Of a DNA stretch of 14,042 nucleotides, positions 1 through 8,905 are shown piece after piece; within the stretch, counting starts at the first letter, position 1, and every line of letters begins with the position of its first letter. A program made the translations under genes and the position numbers. The DNA comes from Deltaproteobacteria bacterium. GTDB taxonomy: Bacteria > Desulfobacterota > Deferrimicrobia > Deferrimicrobiales > Deferrimicrobiaceae. The notes beneath the pieces were generated by a model, which was not told where the DNA came from, searched no databases, and saw only the letters and a program-made list of their open reading frames with translations. The DNA is taken from assembly GCA_021802685.1 (NCBI GenBank), contig JAJZRM010000024.1, positions 1 through 14,042 of the forward strand, given 5' to 3'.

Positions 1-315
1 CGGAGGGGGAGACACGATCATCGCCACTTCCTTCGGCGCGGGCGGGACGATCACGATGCGGATGCCGGGATAGATGTAATGCGGGTTGGTCACGAAACGA
101 TTGCGTTCCCAGATCTCAGTCCACTTCCACGGAGAGCCGAGATGCTTCGAGGAGAGGTCCCACAAGGTGTCCCCTTCCACGACGGTATGGACGAACCCCC
201 CTGGCGGGACTGCCTCCTGTGCCGGCGATTCCTGCTGCGCGAACGCCCCGGCGGGAAGAAAGAGCATGAAGCCAAGAATCCCGACCGCCCAGATGAAACC
301 CGATGGCCGCCTCAT
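1..315 (-). CDS. LysM-domain secreted protein (partial, C-terminus off the left edge)
   Basis: Translation leftward from the ATG at 313-315 stays open for 105 codons to the window edge, so only the N-terminus is seen. Residues 1-26 look like a signal peptide: MRRPSG, then a hydrophobic stretch, then an A-x-A-type end (GAFA|QQ). Residues 42-92 read as a LysM fold: HTVVEGDTLWDLSSKHLG, then W-x-W-x-x-I-W-x-x-N, then N-P-x-x-I-Y-P-G-x-x-I-x-I. LysM modules bind peptidoglycan glycan chains, so a periplasmic or envelope protein is inferred. An AGGTG lies upstream of the ATG. The gene follows tlyA after a 48-nt AT-rich gap and may be the last gene of the operon or have its own weak promoter. What follows the LysM domain is outside the window, so the full function is unknown. 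Confidence 0.8.
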   Translation of the reverse strand, partial: MRRPSGFIWAVGILGFMLFLPAGAFAQQESPAQEAVPPGGFVHTVVEGDTLWDLSSKHLGSPWKWTEIWERNRFVTNPHYIYPGIRIVIVPPAPKEVAMIVSPPP

Positions 316-363
316 CGCCGCACCTCGTCTTCCCGCCCGAAAAGGCGTGAAATTGTTTATCAT

Positions 364-1197
364 TTATGCGTTGCCCCGCGTATCATCAAGAAAATTACCT
401 TCCGTACTCCCCGAAGTCAAGGAACCTTTTCCAGGACCCTTCCAGGAGAGATGCAGGAATACTTCCCGATTCCCTTTGGGACCATGGACCCGGCTCTCCG
501 CTTCCCCCATCACGCGATACCCCAGGCCGGCGGCAAACGACGCCGTTTCCAGAACCACCTTCTTCCGTATCGCGTCGTCCCGCACCACCCCGCCCTTCCC
601 GACCTTCCCCTTCCCCACCTCGAACTGGGGTTTCACCAGGGGAAGCACGTCCGCTCCCGGCGCGAGGAACCGGGGAAGCACGGGGAGGATGTGGCGCAGG
701 GAAATGAAGGATACATCGACGACGGCCACGGATACCTCCTCCGGTAGAAGATCGGCAGCGGCGTGCCGAAAGTTTACACCTTCTTTGGAGATCACCCTGG
801 CGTCGTTCCGCAGCCGGTCGTCGAGCAGCCGCTCCCCGACGTCCACCGCGTATACCCGGAGAGCGCCCCGGCGCAGGAGGCAATCGGTGAATCCTCCCGT
901 GGAGGCGCCCACGTCCAGGGCCACGCGTCCCGCGACCGCAACTCCCAGGTCGTCGAGCGCCCCGGCGAGCTTTTCCCCCCCGCGGGAGGCGAACGGACGG
1001 GGCAAGGGGAGCAGGGAAATCTCCGTCCCGGGTTTCACGGCATGGCCGCACTTCGTGCAGACCGCGCCTCCGACTCGAACCCTTCCGGCGAGGATCAACC
1101 CCTGGGCTTTCGCGCGTGTCCCGGAGAGCCCCCGGTCCACCAGCTCGGCGTCGAGCCTCCGGCGGACAGGCGGGGCGGGATTCCGTTTTTCAGACAA
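364..1197 (-). CDS. tlyA: TlyA family rRNA (cytidine-2'-O)-methyltransferase
   Basis: This 277-aa protein has an S4 RNA-binding domain (about residues 13-65, RRLDAELVDRGLSGTRAKAQ) followed by an FtsJ-like SAM methyltransferase. Visible motifs are FASRGGEKL (69-77), the SAM loop LDVGASTGGFTDC (94-106), DVSFISL (161-167) and LVKPQFE (187-193). TlyA proteins 2'-O-methylate cytidines in 16S and/or 23S rRNA; some members are called hemolysins for historical reasons. The frame is open further upstream inside dxs, but that part is not TlyA-like. I chose the TTG at 1195-1197 because it keeps the whole S4 domain and overlaps the dxs stop by 8 nt. It has no clear Shine-Dalgarno sequence, so translational coupling to dxs is likely. 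A roughly 25-residue tail after the fold (from about 252) has no recognised motif. The family call is sure; the exact start is less so. Confidence 0.92.
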   Translation of the reverse strand: MSEKRNPAPPVRRRLDAELVDRGLSGTRAKAQGLILAGRVRVGGAVCTKCGHAVKPGTEISLLPLPRPFASRGGEKLAGALDDLGVAVAGRVALDVGASTGGFTDCLLRRGALRVYAVDVGERLLDDRLRNDARVISKEGVNFRHAAADLLPEEVSVAVVDVSFISLRHILPVLPRFLAPGADVLPLVKPQFEVGKGKVGKGGVVRDDAIRKKVVLETASFAAGLGYRVMGEAESRVHGPKGNREVFLHLSWKGPGKGSLTSGSTEGNFLDDTRGNA

Positions 1198-3127
1198 TCT
1201 TTTCGAGGCGGGAACGGATGCCGTAGAGGATCGAAGGAATGAACGACTTCCCCGAGGCGCAGATGCGGAGCGCCTCCTCCAGCACGTGTCCCACGGATAC
1301 GCCGTAGGCGTCGCGGATCTCCGACGGCGTCCCGTGCTCCACGAACCGGTCCCGGAAGCCGATCCGGCGGAAATGATCCGGACGCTCATCGTTTTCTTCG
1401 AGCAACTCCAGCACCGCGCTGCCGAAGCCTCCCGCCAGGACGTTCTCTTCGACGGTGATCACCCGCCCGATCCGGCGGACAAGGGGGAGGAGCAGGTCGG
1501 CATCGAGGGGTTTGACGAACCGGGCGTCGACCACCGCGGCGGAGATGCCGGCCTTGTGGAGCTCCTCGGCAGCCAGGAGGCAGCTCGAAACCGTCGCTCC
1601 GATGCCGATGAGCAGGATGTCCCGCCCATCCGCGAGCAGCTCCCCCTTCCCCCATGGGATCGTTCCGGGATCCGCGGGGACGTGGACCCCCATCCCCGCG
1701 CCTCTGGGGTACCGCACCGCCACGGGACGCCCGGCCGCTACGGCGGTCCGGATCATCCGGGCCAGTTCCGCCTCGTTGCGAGGCGCCATCAGCGACATGT
1801 TGGGCACCTGGCGCAGGAAAGACAGGTCGAAGATGCCCTGGTGCGTCGCCCCGTCCGCCCCGACGATCCCGCCGCGGTCGACGGCGAACACCACGGGGAG
1901 GTTTTGCAGGCACACGTCGTGGATGACCTGGTCGTAGGCACGCTGCAGGAAGGTCGAATAGATCGCCACCACGGGGATCTTCCCTTCGCGCGCCAGTCCG
2001 GCGGCAAAAGTCACCGAGTGCGATTCGGAAATCCCCACGTCGAAAAAACGGTCCGGGAACGTTTCCCGGAACTTCGTCAGCCCCGTCCCGCTGCACATGG
2101 CGGCGGTGATGCCCACCAGGTTCGGATTCTCCCTCCCCAAGGCGACGATCGTGTCCGAGAACACGTCCGTGTAGGTCGGGCCATGCGCCCCCCCGGTCCC
2201 CTTTCCGGTTTCCGGGTCGAACGTCCCCACGCCGTGGAAGAACTCGGGGTTGGCCTCCGCAGGCGCGTACCCCTTCCCCTTGGAGGTGACGACGTGGACG
2301 AGCATCGGCCCTTCCAGGTTGGACAGGTTCTGGAAGGTCCCGATGAGGGCCTCGAGATCGTGCCCCGGGATGGGGCCGACGTACGTGAATCCCAGTTCCT
2401 CGAAGAGGATTCCGGGAACGATGAAACCCTTGGTCAGTTCCTCGGATTTTTTCGCGATGCGCGCGAGGAACGCGCCGTGGGGCATCGATTTGAGCAGCGA
2501 TTCGATCCGCTTCCGGAAGGAGGTGTAGAACCGCCCCGTCATGATCCGGCTGAGGTATCCCGACAGCGCTCCGACGTTCCGGGAGATCGACATCTCGTTG
2601 TCGTTCAGGACCACGACGAGATCGCGTTTCTGGTGCCCCGCCTGGTTCAACCCCTCGAGGGACAGGCCGGAGGAAAGGGAGCCGTCCCCGACGACGGCGA
2701 CGATGCGGTTGTTTCTCTTGTCGAGATCCCGGGCCACGGCCATCCCGAGAGAGGCCGAGATCGACGTCCCGGAATGCCCGGTGCCGAACGCGTCGTACGG
2801 GCTTTCGGAAATGCGAGGGAACCCCGAGATTCCGCCGAAGGTCCGCTGCGTCGCGAAGGTGTCCCGGCGGCCGGTGAGGATCTTGTGCGCGTACGCCTGG
2901 TGCCCGACGTCCCAGACGATCCGGTCGGCCGGGCAGTCGAAAACGTAATGCAGCGCGATCGTGAGTTCGACGACGCCCAGGCTGGACGCCAGGTGCCCGC
3001 CGGTCCGGGCCACATCGTGGACGATCTTGTCGCGCAGCTCCGCGGCGACCTCGGGAAGCTTTTCCCGCGGGACCTTTTTCAGGTCGGCGGGAGACTGGAT
3101 CGATGCGAGCCGCGAAAATTTCTGCAT
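1190..3127 (-). CDS. dxs: 1-deoxy-D-xylulose-5-phosphate synthase
   Basis: This 645-aa full-length protein condenses pyruvate and glyceraldehyde-3-phosphate, using thiamine diphosphate, in the first step of the MEP isoprenoid pathway. The TPP domain shows GGHLASSLGVVELT (43-56, His45), WDVGHQ (72-77), GHSGTSISASLGMA (117-130) and the Mg/TPP motif GDGS (147-150). The Pyr domain carries catalytic Glu368 in GISESHSVTFAAGLA and His429 in GADGATHQG. The C-terminal transketolase domain follows from about residue 500. The usual text around the glutamate is I-A-E-Q-H-A; here it is I-S-E-S-H-S, so the Glu and His are kept but their neighbours differ. The ATG is preceded by AGGAGGT about 8 nt upstream. 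That ribosome-binding site abuts the end of the prenyl synthase gene, which stops 3 nt before this start. Pairing with the prenyl synthase is common and fits supply of the undecaprenyl carrier. Confidence 0.97.
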   Translation of the reverse strand: MQKFSRLASIQSPADLKKVPREKLPEVAAELRDKIVHDVARTGGHLASSLGVVELTIALHYVFDCPADRIVWDVGHQAYAHKILTGRRDTFATQRTFGGISGFPRISESPYDAFGTGHSGTSISASLGMAVARDLDKRNNRIVAVVGDGSLSSGLSLEGLNQAGHQKRDLVVVLNDNEMSISRNVGALSGYLSRIMTGRFYTSFRKRIESLLKSMPHGAFLARIAKKSEELTKGFIVPGILFEELGFTYVGPIPGHDLEALIGTFQNLSNLEGPMLVHVVTSKGKGYAPAEANPEFFHGVGTFDPETGKGTGGAHGPTYTDVFSDTIVALGRENPNLVGITAAMCSGTGLTKFRETFPDRFFDVGISESHSVTFAAGLAREGKIPVVAIYSTFLQRAYDQVIHDVCLQNLPVVFAVDRGGIVGADGATHQGIFDLSFLRQVPNMSLMAPRNEAELARMIRTAVAAGRPVAVRYPRGAGMGVHVPADPGTIPWGKGELLADGRDILLIGIGATVSSCLLAAEELHKAGISAAVVDARFVKPLDADLLLPLVRRIGRVITVEENVLAGGFGSAVLELLEENDERPDHFRRIGFRDRFVEHGTPSEIRDAYGVSVGHVLEEALRICASGKSFIPSILYGIRSRLEKIV

Positions 3128-3130
3128 TCT

Positions 3131-4060
3131 TTACGACCTCCTGTCCTGCACCATGCGGACCAGTTCGCGGAGCGGATCCGCCTCCCCGCGGAAAAGGGCG
3201 ATCTTCTCCAGCGCTTCGCGCGCCAGCGTTTCCGCCCGCGCCCCGGCGGCTTCCAGCCCGTACGCCACGGGGTATGTCCATTTCCCGCGCGCGCGGTCCT
3301 TCGCGATCCCCTTTCCCATCTCCTCGAAGCTGCCCGTCTCGTCCAGGATGTCGTCGGTGACCTGGAACAGGAGACCGAACCGGGTGCCGAATTCCCCCAG
3401 CGCGTCGATCTGGCCGGGCGTCCCTCCGCCGAGGATGCCGCCCACCCGCGCGCAGGAGGCGAGCAGGGCGGCCGTCTTCCGGAGCTCGATCTCGTCCACC
3501 GAGGAGGGCGTCGAGACGCCGGGAGCGGCGGAAAGGTCCATTTGTTGCCCTCCGGCCATCCCTTCGGCGCCCGCCGCTCGGGCGATGTCGGCGATCGCCC
3601 GCACCGCCCTACCCGGAGCGGCCGAAGCCGTTTCCGATTCCGCCATGATGCGGAACGCTTCCGTCAGCAGGGCGTCGCCCGCCAGGATGGCCGTCCCTTC
3701 ACCGAACACCTTGTGGGACGTAGGCTTCCCCCTCCGGAAGTCGTCGTCGTCCATCGCGGGGAGATCGTCATGGATGAGCGAATACGTGTGGACGAATTCG
3801 ACCGCGCACGCGAACGGCAGCAGTTCTCCTTCCCCGCCTCCGACCGCCTTTCCCGCGGAGAGCAGCAGCACGGGACGGACCCGCTTCCCCCCGGCCATGA
3901 GGGAATATTCCATGGCTTCCCGCAAGGGGGAGGGCGCCCGGCACGCCCCGGGGGAAAGGTACCCCGGCAACGCTTCCTCCACCAATCCCCGAAGGCGGCC
4001 CAGCTCCGCACCGAACGGTCCCGCCACTTTATTCGTCTTTCCCGGAAAGGTCGCCCTCAT
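3131..4060 (-). CDS. ispA: Short-chain polyprenyl (farnesyl/geranylgeranyl) diphosphate synthase
   Basis: This 309-aa all-alpha prenyltransferase adds IPP to allylic diphosphates. It shows GGKRVRP (57-63, IPP binding), the first aspartate-rich motif DDLPAMDDDD (98-107), GQQMDL (171-176) and the second aspartate-rich motif DDILD (236-240). The family is clear. Whether the main product is C15 or C20 cannot be read with certainty, so ispA is a best guess. The ATG used here sits 1 nt after a GGAGG, which is too close for normal use, and overlaps xseB by 32 nt. A GTG at 4025-4027, 1 nt after the xseB stop, would give about 298 aa, closer to the usual family length, and may be the true start. It lies in the xseB-ispA-dxs order typical of this neighbourhood. 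Confidence 0.93.
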   Translation of the reverse strand: MRATFPGKTNKVAGPFGAELGRLRGLVEEALPGYLSPGACRAPSPLREAMEYSLMAGGKRVRPVLLLSAGKAVGGGEGELLPFACAVEFVHTYSLIHDDLPAMDDDDFRRGKPTSHKVFGEGTAILAGDALLTEAFRIMAESETASAAPGRAVRAIADIARAAGAEGMAGGQQMDLSAAPGVSTPSSVDEIELRKTAALLASCARVGGILGGGTPGQIDALGEFGTRFGLLFQVTDDILDETGSFEEMGKGIAKDRARGKWTYPVAYGLEAAGARAETLAREALEKIALFRGEADPLRELVRMVQDRRS

Positions 4061-4283
4061 CCTCCGTTTCCGTCGAAACGCCTCCCGGCTTCCGGAGCAG
4101 GACCTCGATCTTCCGGTCCGCCTCGTCCAGGCGCTTCCGGCAGACCTCGGAGAGTTTCATCCCTTCCTCGAAGAGACGGATCGACTCCTCCAGCGGCGCT
4201 TCCCCCGATTCCAGCCGGGCCACCACGGATTCCAGACCTTTCAGCGCCTCCTCGAAGGAAGGCTCCTTCCCCTTGACCGCCAT
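4029..4283 (-). CDS. xseB: Exodeoxyribonuclease VII small subunit
   Basis: This 84-aa protein matches the XseB family in length and pattern: S-F-E-E-A-L-K-G-L-E-S-V-V-A-R-L-E-S-G (9-27), then PLEESIRLFEEGMKLSEVCRKRLDEADRKIEVL (30-62), a helical hairpin followed by an acidic tail. XseB subunits wrap the large subunit to form ExoVII, which degrades single-stranded DNA from both ends in the cytoplasm. Its ATG is preceded by AGGCGAGG. A 44-nt AT-rich gap separates it from the M23 peptidase gene upstream, and this gap contains a possible internal promoter. It is unusual in not directly following xseA: the M23 gene stands between them. Confidence 0.93.
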   Translation of the reverse strand: MAVKGKEPSFEEALKGLESVVARLESGEAPLEESIRLFEEGMKLSEVCRKRLDEADRKIEVLLRKPGGVSTETEDEGDLSGKDE

Positions 4284-4305
4284 CGCGCCTCGCCTCTGCA
4301 GCGGG

Positions 4306-4341
4306 ATACTTAATTATATTTCACCGTTCATTCCCCAGGAA
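4306..4341 (-). promoter_or_regulatory. Possible internal promoter before xseB-ispA-dxs
   Basis: On the minus strand a perfect TATAAT (4318 down to 4313) sits in a short AT-rich gap within otherwise GC-rich coding DNA, 29 nt before the xseB start. The hexamer 17 nt further upstream is TTCCTG (4341 to 4336), a poor -35. This could provide extra expression of xseB-ispA-dxs-tlyA, but a chance -10 cannot be excluded. Confidence 0.3.
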
Positions 4342-5203
4342 GGACGAAGAGGAGGGAAGGGTCGATCCGTCCACCCGGAACGCGGACGCCGAAGTGCAGA
4401 TGCGGACCCGTCGCCCGGCCCGTCGCGCCGACCTCGCCGATCCGTTCGCCCCGGGAAACGCGCCGCCCCTCCGCGACGGAATACACCTTCAAATGATAAT
4501 AGACGCTGAAAACCCCTCCGCCGTGATCGATCACCACCGACCGGCCCCCGAAGAACTGCTCCCCCGCGAAGGCGACCACTCCGCCGGCGATCGCGCGCAC
4601 GGGGGTCCCTTCCGGAAGGCGGACGTCCACGGCGGCGTGCGGCATCCGCGGTTCGCCGTTGATCACCCGGCGGGAGCCGAAATTTTCCGGCCGGTACCCC
4701 TCCACCGGAGGAAGGAAAGGCGCCTCCCACAGGATGGGCAGAGTCACCCGCGCGAACCGCTCCTCGAGAACCTTCGCTTCCGCCCGGATCCGCCGAAGCG
4801 CCGGCGCGTCGAACTCCGCCATCCCCTTCGGCAGGGAAAGCTCCTGCACGGCGAAGCGGCGCTCGACGACGTGCAGGACCTCTTCGGCTCGGGTGCGCAA
4901 ACCGCCGCGGGAAGATTCCACCGCGAGCGTCTGCGGTCCGGCGGCCGTAAGGAGGTCGATGCCGATTACGCCCTTGTACCTGCCGGGGGCGGTTTCGCGC
5001 AACGGCCAGGCGGCTTCCATCCACAGGAGGACCAGGTTGTCGACGGGCCCCGGCGCGTTCACCTCCACCAGCAGCGGGGTTCCCTGCGCAGGAACACCGC
5101 CGGAAACGGCGATCGAAATCGCGCCGGCGGACGCGGCGATGGGGAACGCGCCCGCGAAAATCGCGAGGAACGCGAGCGGAACGATCCGCTTGAAGCGGTT
5201 CAC
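4328..5203 (-). CDS. M23 (LytM) family metallopeptidase, secreted
   Basis: This 291-aa protein has an N-terminal signal sequence (about residues 1-26, basic NRFKR then hydrophobic, ending AASAG), a beta-rich middle (about 28-110), a linker, and a LytM domain (about 170-288). The zinc and catalytic residues are present: His189 and Asp193 (PHAAVDV), His237 (YYHLKV), and His268/His270 (GPHLHFGV). M23 enzymes with this full set cleave peptide crosslinks of peptidoglycan in the periplasm. The reading frame stays open 450 nt further upstream across xseA, but that part is a low-complexity shadow. The GTG at 5201-5203 overlaps the xseA stop (GTGA) and follows GAGGGGAAG, so it is the start. Unlike the EnvC-like protein of this operon, it should be enzymatically active. 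Confidence 0.9.
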   Translation of the reverse strand: MNRFKRIVPLAFLAIFAGAFPIAASAGAISIAVSGGVPAQGTPLLVEVNAPGPVDNLVLLWMEAAWPLRETAPGRYKGVIGIDLLTAAGPQTLAVESSRGGLRTRAEEVLHVVERRFAVQELSLPKGMAEFDAPALRRIRAEAKVLEERFARVTLPILWEAPFLPPVEGYRPENFGSRRVINGEPRMPHAAVDVRLPEGTPVRAIAGGVVAFAGEQFFGGRSVVIDHGGGVFSVYYHLKVYSVAEGRRVSRGERIGEVGATGRATGPHLHFGVRVPGGRIDPSLLFVLPGE

Positions 5204-6570
5204 GTCTTCCCCTCGACCACCGCGCCGAACGCCCCGTCGGATACCAGGATCTCCAGGGGGCCTCCGGGCCGGACATCCGACACGGACCGGACCGCCCTCC
5301 CGGTGGCGCGGTCGAGGGCGATGGCGTATCCCCGCGTGAGGACCGCCTTCGGATCCAGGGCGGCGAGCTTTCCGGAATGGATGTCGAGCTGCGACCGAAG
5401 GCGCCGTCTCAGGGCGTCCGCCCCGGCCCCGGCGCGGGAATGGAGGACGGCGAGTTCTCCCCGCTTCCTGGACACCCACGCCGCCGGGGAATGGATGCGG
5501 GCGGAAGCGGACAAGCGCTCCAACCGGTCCCGCCGGTCCCGCACGGCGGATTTCGCGAATTCCGCGAGGGAGGCCTCCTGCTCCCCCAGCGCGTACCTCT
5601 TTCCTTGAAGGAGAGGGCGGGGGTCCGACAGCTTTCCCGCCGTGATCCGCCACTCCTGGCGCGCCGATTCCCGCAGGCGCGCCTCGGCCCGCCGAAGCCG
5701 CAAGAAGAGGGCGGCGGTCCGTTCCAAGAGCTCGACGCGGTCGGGCACGGCCATCTGCGCGGCGGCGGTGGGGGTCGGGGCGCGGTGGTCGGCGACGAGA
5801 TCGGAAAGGGTGAAATCCGTCTCGTGGCCGACGGCGCTGATCGTCGGAACCGGCGACCTCGCCAGGGCGCGCACGACCTCTTCCTCGTTGAACGCCCAGA
5901 GATCCTCGATCGAACCGCCTCCCCTCCCGGCGATGATCACGTCGGCGCCGCCGTGCCGGTACATCGCTTCGAGCGCGGCCGAGATGTCCGCCGCCGCGCC
6001 CGCGCCCTGCACCAGGGACGGCGCGAGGACGATCGCCACCCCGGGGAAACGCGACCTGGCAACCCGCATCATGTCGCGCAGGGCGGCGCCGTGACGGGAC
6101 GTGACGATCCCGATCCGCCGCGGGAAGGGGGGAAGGGGACGCTTTTTCCCGGGGTCGAACAACCCTTCGTCCGCCAGTTTCCGCTTCCTTCGCTCCAGTT
6201 CGACCAGGAGATTCCCCGCTCCGCGCACCTCGGCGGACTGGGCGTAGATCTGGTACTCCCCCTTTTTCTCGTACACGCCCAGGGAACCGGTCACGATCAC
6301 CGTCTGTCCGTCGCGGATCTCGCCGTAGATGTGACGATCCCGGCCGCGGAACAGCACGACGCGGATCTGGGCACCTTCGTCCTTCAGGGAAAAATACCGA
6401 TGCCCCGATGCCTCGTACAGCTTGTAGTTCGAAACCTCCCCTTCCACGCGGAAGAACCGGAAGGAGCTTTCCAGCGTGCGCTTGATCCGGGCGGTCAGTT
6501 CGGTGACGGAGAGAACGTCCCCCTCGGACGGCTGGGAACCGAACAGGCCGGGCTCGACGGGACGGGACAT
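5200..6570 (-). CDS. xseA: Exodeoxyribonuclease VII large subunit
   Basis: This 456-aa catalytic subunit of ExoVII degrades single-stranded DNA into short oligonucleotides in DNA repair. The N-terminal OB fold is visible (about 18-115: VLSVTELTARIKRTLE, FRVEGEVSNYK, GHRYFSLKDE). The catalytic domain follows with GIVTSRHGAALRDM (154-167), GRGGGSIEDLWAFNEE (215-230), SAVGHETDFTLSDLVADHRAPTP (245-267) and a helical C-terminal region rich in Arg. Length and motif order are normal. The ATG at 6568-6570 begins 4 nt after the stop of the deacetylase-like gene, with only a weak ribosome-binding sequence, so coupling is likely. It is separated from its partner xseB by the M23 peptidase gene, which overlaps its stop by 4 nt. 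Confidence 0.96.
   Translation of the reverse strand: MSRPVEPGLFGSQPSEGDVLSVTELTARIKRTLESSFRFFRVEGEVSNYKLYEASGHRYFSLKDEGAQIRVVLFRGRDRHIYGEIRDGQTVIVTGSLGVYEKKGEYQIYAQSAEVRGAGNLLVELERRKRKLADEGLFDPGKKRPLPPFPRRIGIVTSRHGAALRDMMRVARSRFPGVAIVLAPSLVQGAGAAADISAALEAMYRHGGADVIIAGRGGGSIEDLWAFNEEEVVRALARSPVPTISAVGHETDFTLSDLVADHRAPTPTAAAQMAVPDRVELLERTAALFLRLRRAEARLRESARQEWRITAGKLSDPRPLLQGKRYALGEQEASLAEFAKSAVRDRRDRLERLSASARIHSPAAWVSRKRGELAVLHSRAGAGADALRRRLRSQLDIHSGKLAALDPKAVLTRGYAIALDRATGRAVRSVSDVRPGGPLEILVSDGAFGAVVEGKT
5206..5214 (-). promoter_or_regulatory. Ribosome-binding site fixing the GTG start of the M23 peptidase
   Basis: GAGGGGAAG lies 2 nt before the GTG at 5203, inside the last codons of xseA. 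With the signal peptide that follows, it decides the start against the long upstream open frame. Confidence 0.6.
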
Positions 6571-6574
6571 CCGT

Positions 6575-7471
6575 TCAACCGTTCCGGGGCTCCGCCAGCA
6601 GTTCCTGGACGGTGACCGCGCGGACCCCCTCTTTCCGAAGATCCGGGCTCATCGCGAGCAGGAACTTCAGCGTTTCCATGCGGGAATGGCAGACCAGCAC
6701 CGCATCGCCGCGCTGCTTCGCGAGGGCGATCGCCTTGCCCCACTGCCGCCGCATCTCGTCGGGAGAGGGATCGCCGTCGAGAAAGACGTCGCGCTGGACC
6801 GCCGGAACCTCCGCCTTGCGGGCCGCCTCGATTCCCAAAGAACCGGGCGCCGTCGCGCTGTCGACGAAGAAGAGCCCTCTCTCCTTCAATGCCGTCATGA
6901 AAGCTCCCATCGCCGCAGGGTCGGTGGTGAAGGCCGATCCCATATGGTTGATCGTCCCGACGGCCTGCGGTACGTCCTGCGCCATCCGGGCGAGCCGTTC
7001 GGCGATCTCCCTCGCCCCCATCTCCCTGAGCAAGCGGAACGGCTCCGTGCGGTCTGTCGAGGAGGACCGGGGTTCCATCGGGACATGGAGAATCACGGAA
7101 TGCCCTCGAGCGGCCGCGGTTTCGGCGACGGTCCGGGAGGACGGACCGAAGGGAAGGACGGAAAGGGTGATCTTCTCGGGAAAATCGAGCCACTCGGCAT
7201 CCCGGACCGGTTCATATCCCAAGTCGCCCACGACGATGGCAAGGCGGGGACCCGTTGAACCCGCGGCCGTGCTCCCGTCCTTTCCGGCGGGGGGCTGGGG
7301 CGCCTGCCCGGCGAACGGGGAAACCGCCGGGACGGGCCGTTTCCCGTCCGCGGGCCAGAACAGCGCCGCCGCCATCACGATCAGCCCGGAGAGGAACGCT
7401 CCGGCCATCAACGTCGCCCAGCCCCAGCGCTTCCGGCTTCCTCCCGATTCCCGAACGGGGCTCCGCTTCAT
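6575..7471 (-). CDS. Divergent polysaccharide deacetylase family protein (YibQ-like)
   Basis: This 298-aa protein has an N-terminal membrane anchor (about 17-40), a Pro/Ala/Gly-rich linker to about 73, and a NodB-like domain of the divergent deacetylase family (PF04748, E. coli YibQ). Motifs visible are AIVVGDLGYE (78-87), LHVPMEP (128-134), INHMGSAFT (174-182), LFFVDSAT (200-207), RDVFLDGD (227-234) and a terminal CHSRMETL (261-268). The family usually reads I-D-D-L-G in the first motif; here it is V-G-D-L-G, so the first Asp (position 82) is Gly, which may affect metal binding or catalysis. E. coli envC and yibQ are neighbours too, which supports a role in periplasmic peptidoglycan or glycan metabolism. 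No substrate is established. The start is the ATG at 7471; its GGAG is rather far upstream (about 15 nt). Confidence 0.88.
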   Translation of the reverse strand: MKRSPVRESGGSRKRWGWATLMAGAFLSGLIVMAAALFWPADGKRPVPAVSPFAGQAPQPPAGKDGSTAAGSTGPRLAIVVGDLGYEPVRDAEWLDFPEKITLSVLPFGPSSRTVAETAAARGHSVILHVPMEPRSSSTDRTEPFRLLREMGAREIAERLARMAQDVPQAVGTINHMGSAFTTDPAAMGAFMTALKERGLFFVDSATAPGSLGIEAARKAEVPAVQRDVFLDGDPSPDEMRRQWGKAIALAKQRGDAVLVCHSRMETLKFLLAMSPDLRKEGVRAVTVQELLAEPRNG

Positions 7472-7492
7472 CGGCAGGACGCCGCCGCTCCT

Positions 7493-8890
<1,398 letters not shown>

Positions 8891-8905
8891 CCTGGCATGG
8901 CTCCT

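Noticed and set aside
316..363. Terminator or strong promoter between tlyA and the LysM gene
   Set aside because: Only a weak GCC...GGC pairing without a T-run, and no convincing -35/-10 pair, could be found in this AT-rich gap.
1386..3281. A 631-codon second frame across dxs on the same strand
   Set aside because: It is an Arg/Gly/Pro-rich shadow with no motifs, while the dxs frame has all family motifs.
86..4276. A 1396-codon open frame on the plus strand
   Set aside because: It lies antisense to tlyA, dxs, ispA and xseB, has low-complexity Arg/Pro/Gly-rich composition and no recognisable domain. It is the usual stop-poor antisense frame of GC-rich coding DNA.
5204..5653. Upstream extension of the M23 peptidase to 441 aa
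   Set aside because: It overlaps xseA in another frame with low-complexity sequence; the GTG at 5203 has a good ribosome-binding site and starts a signal peptide.
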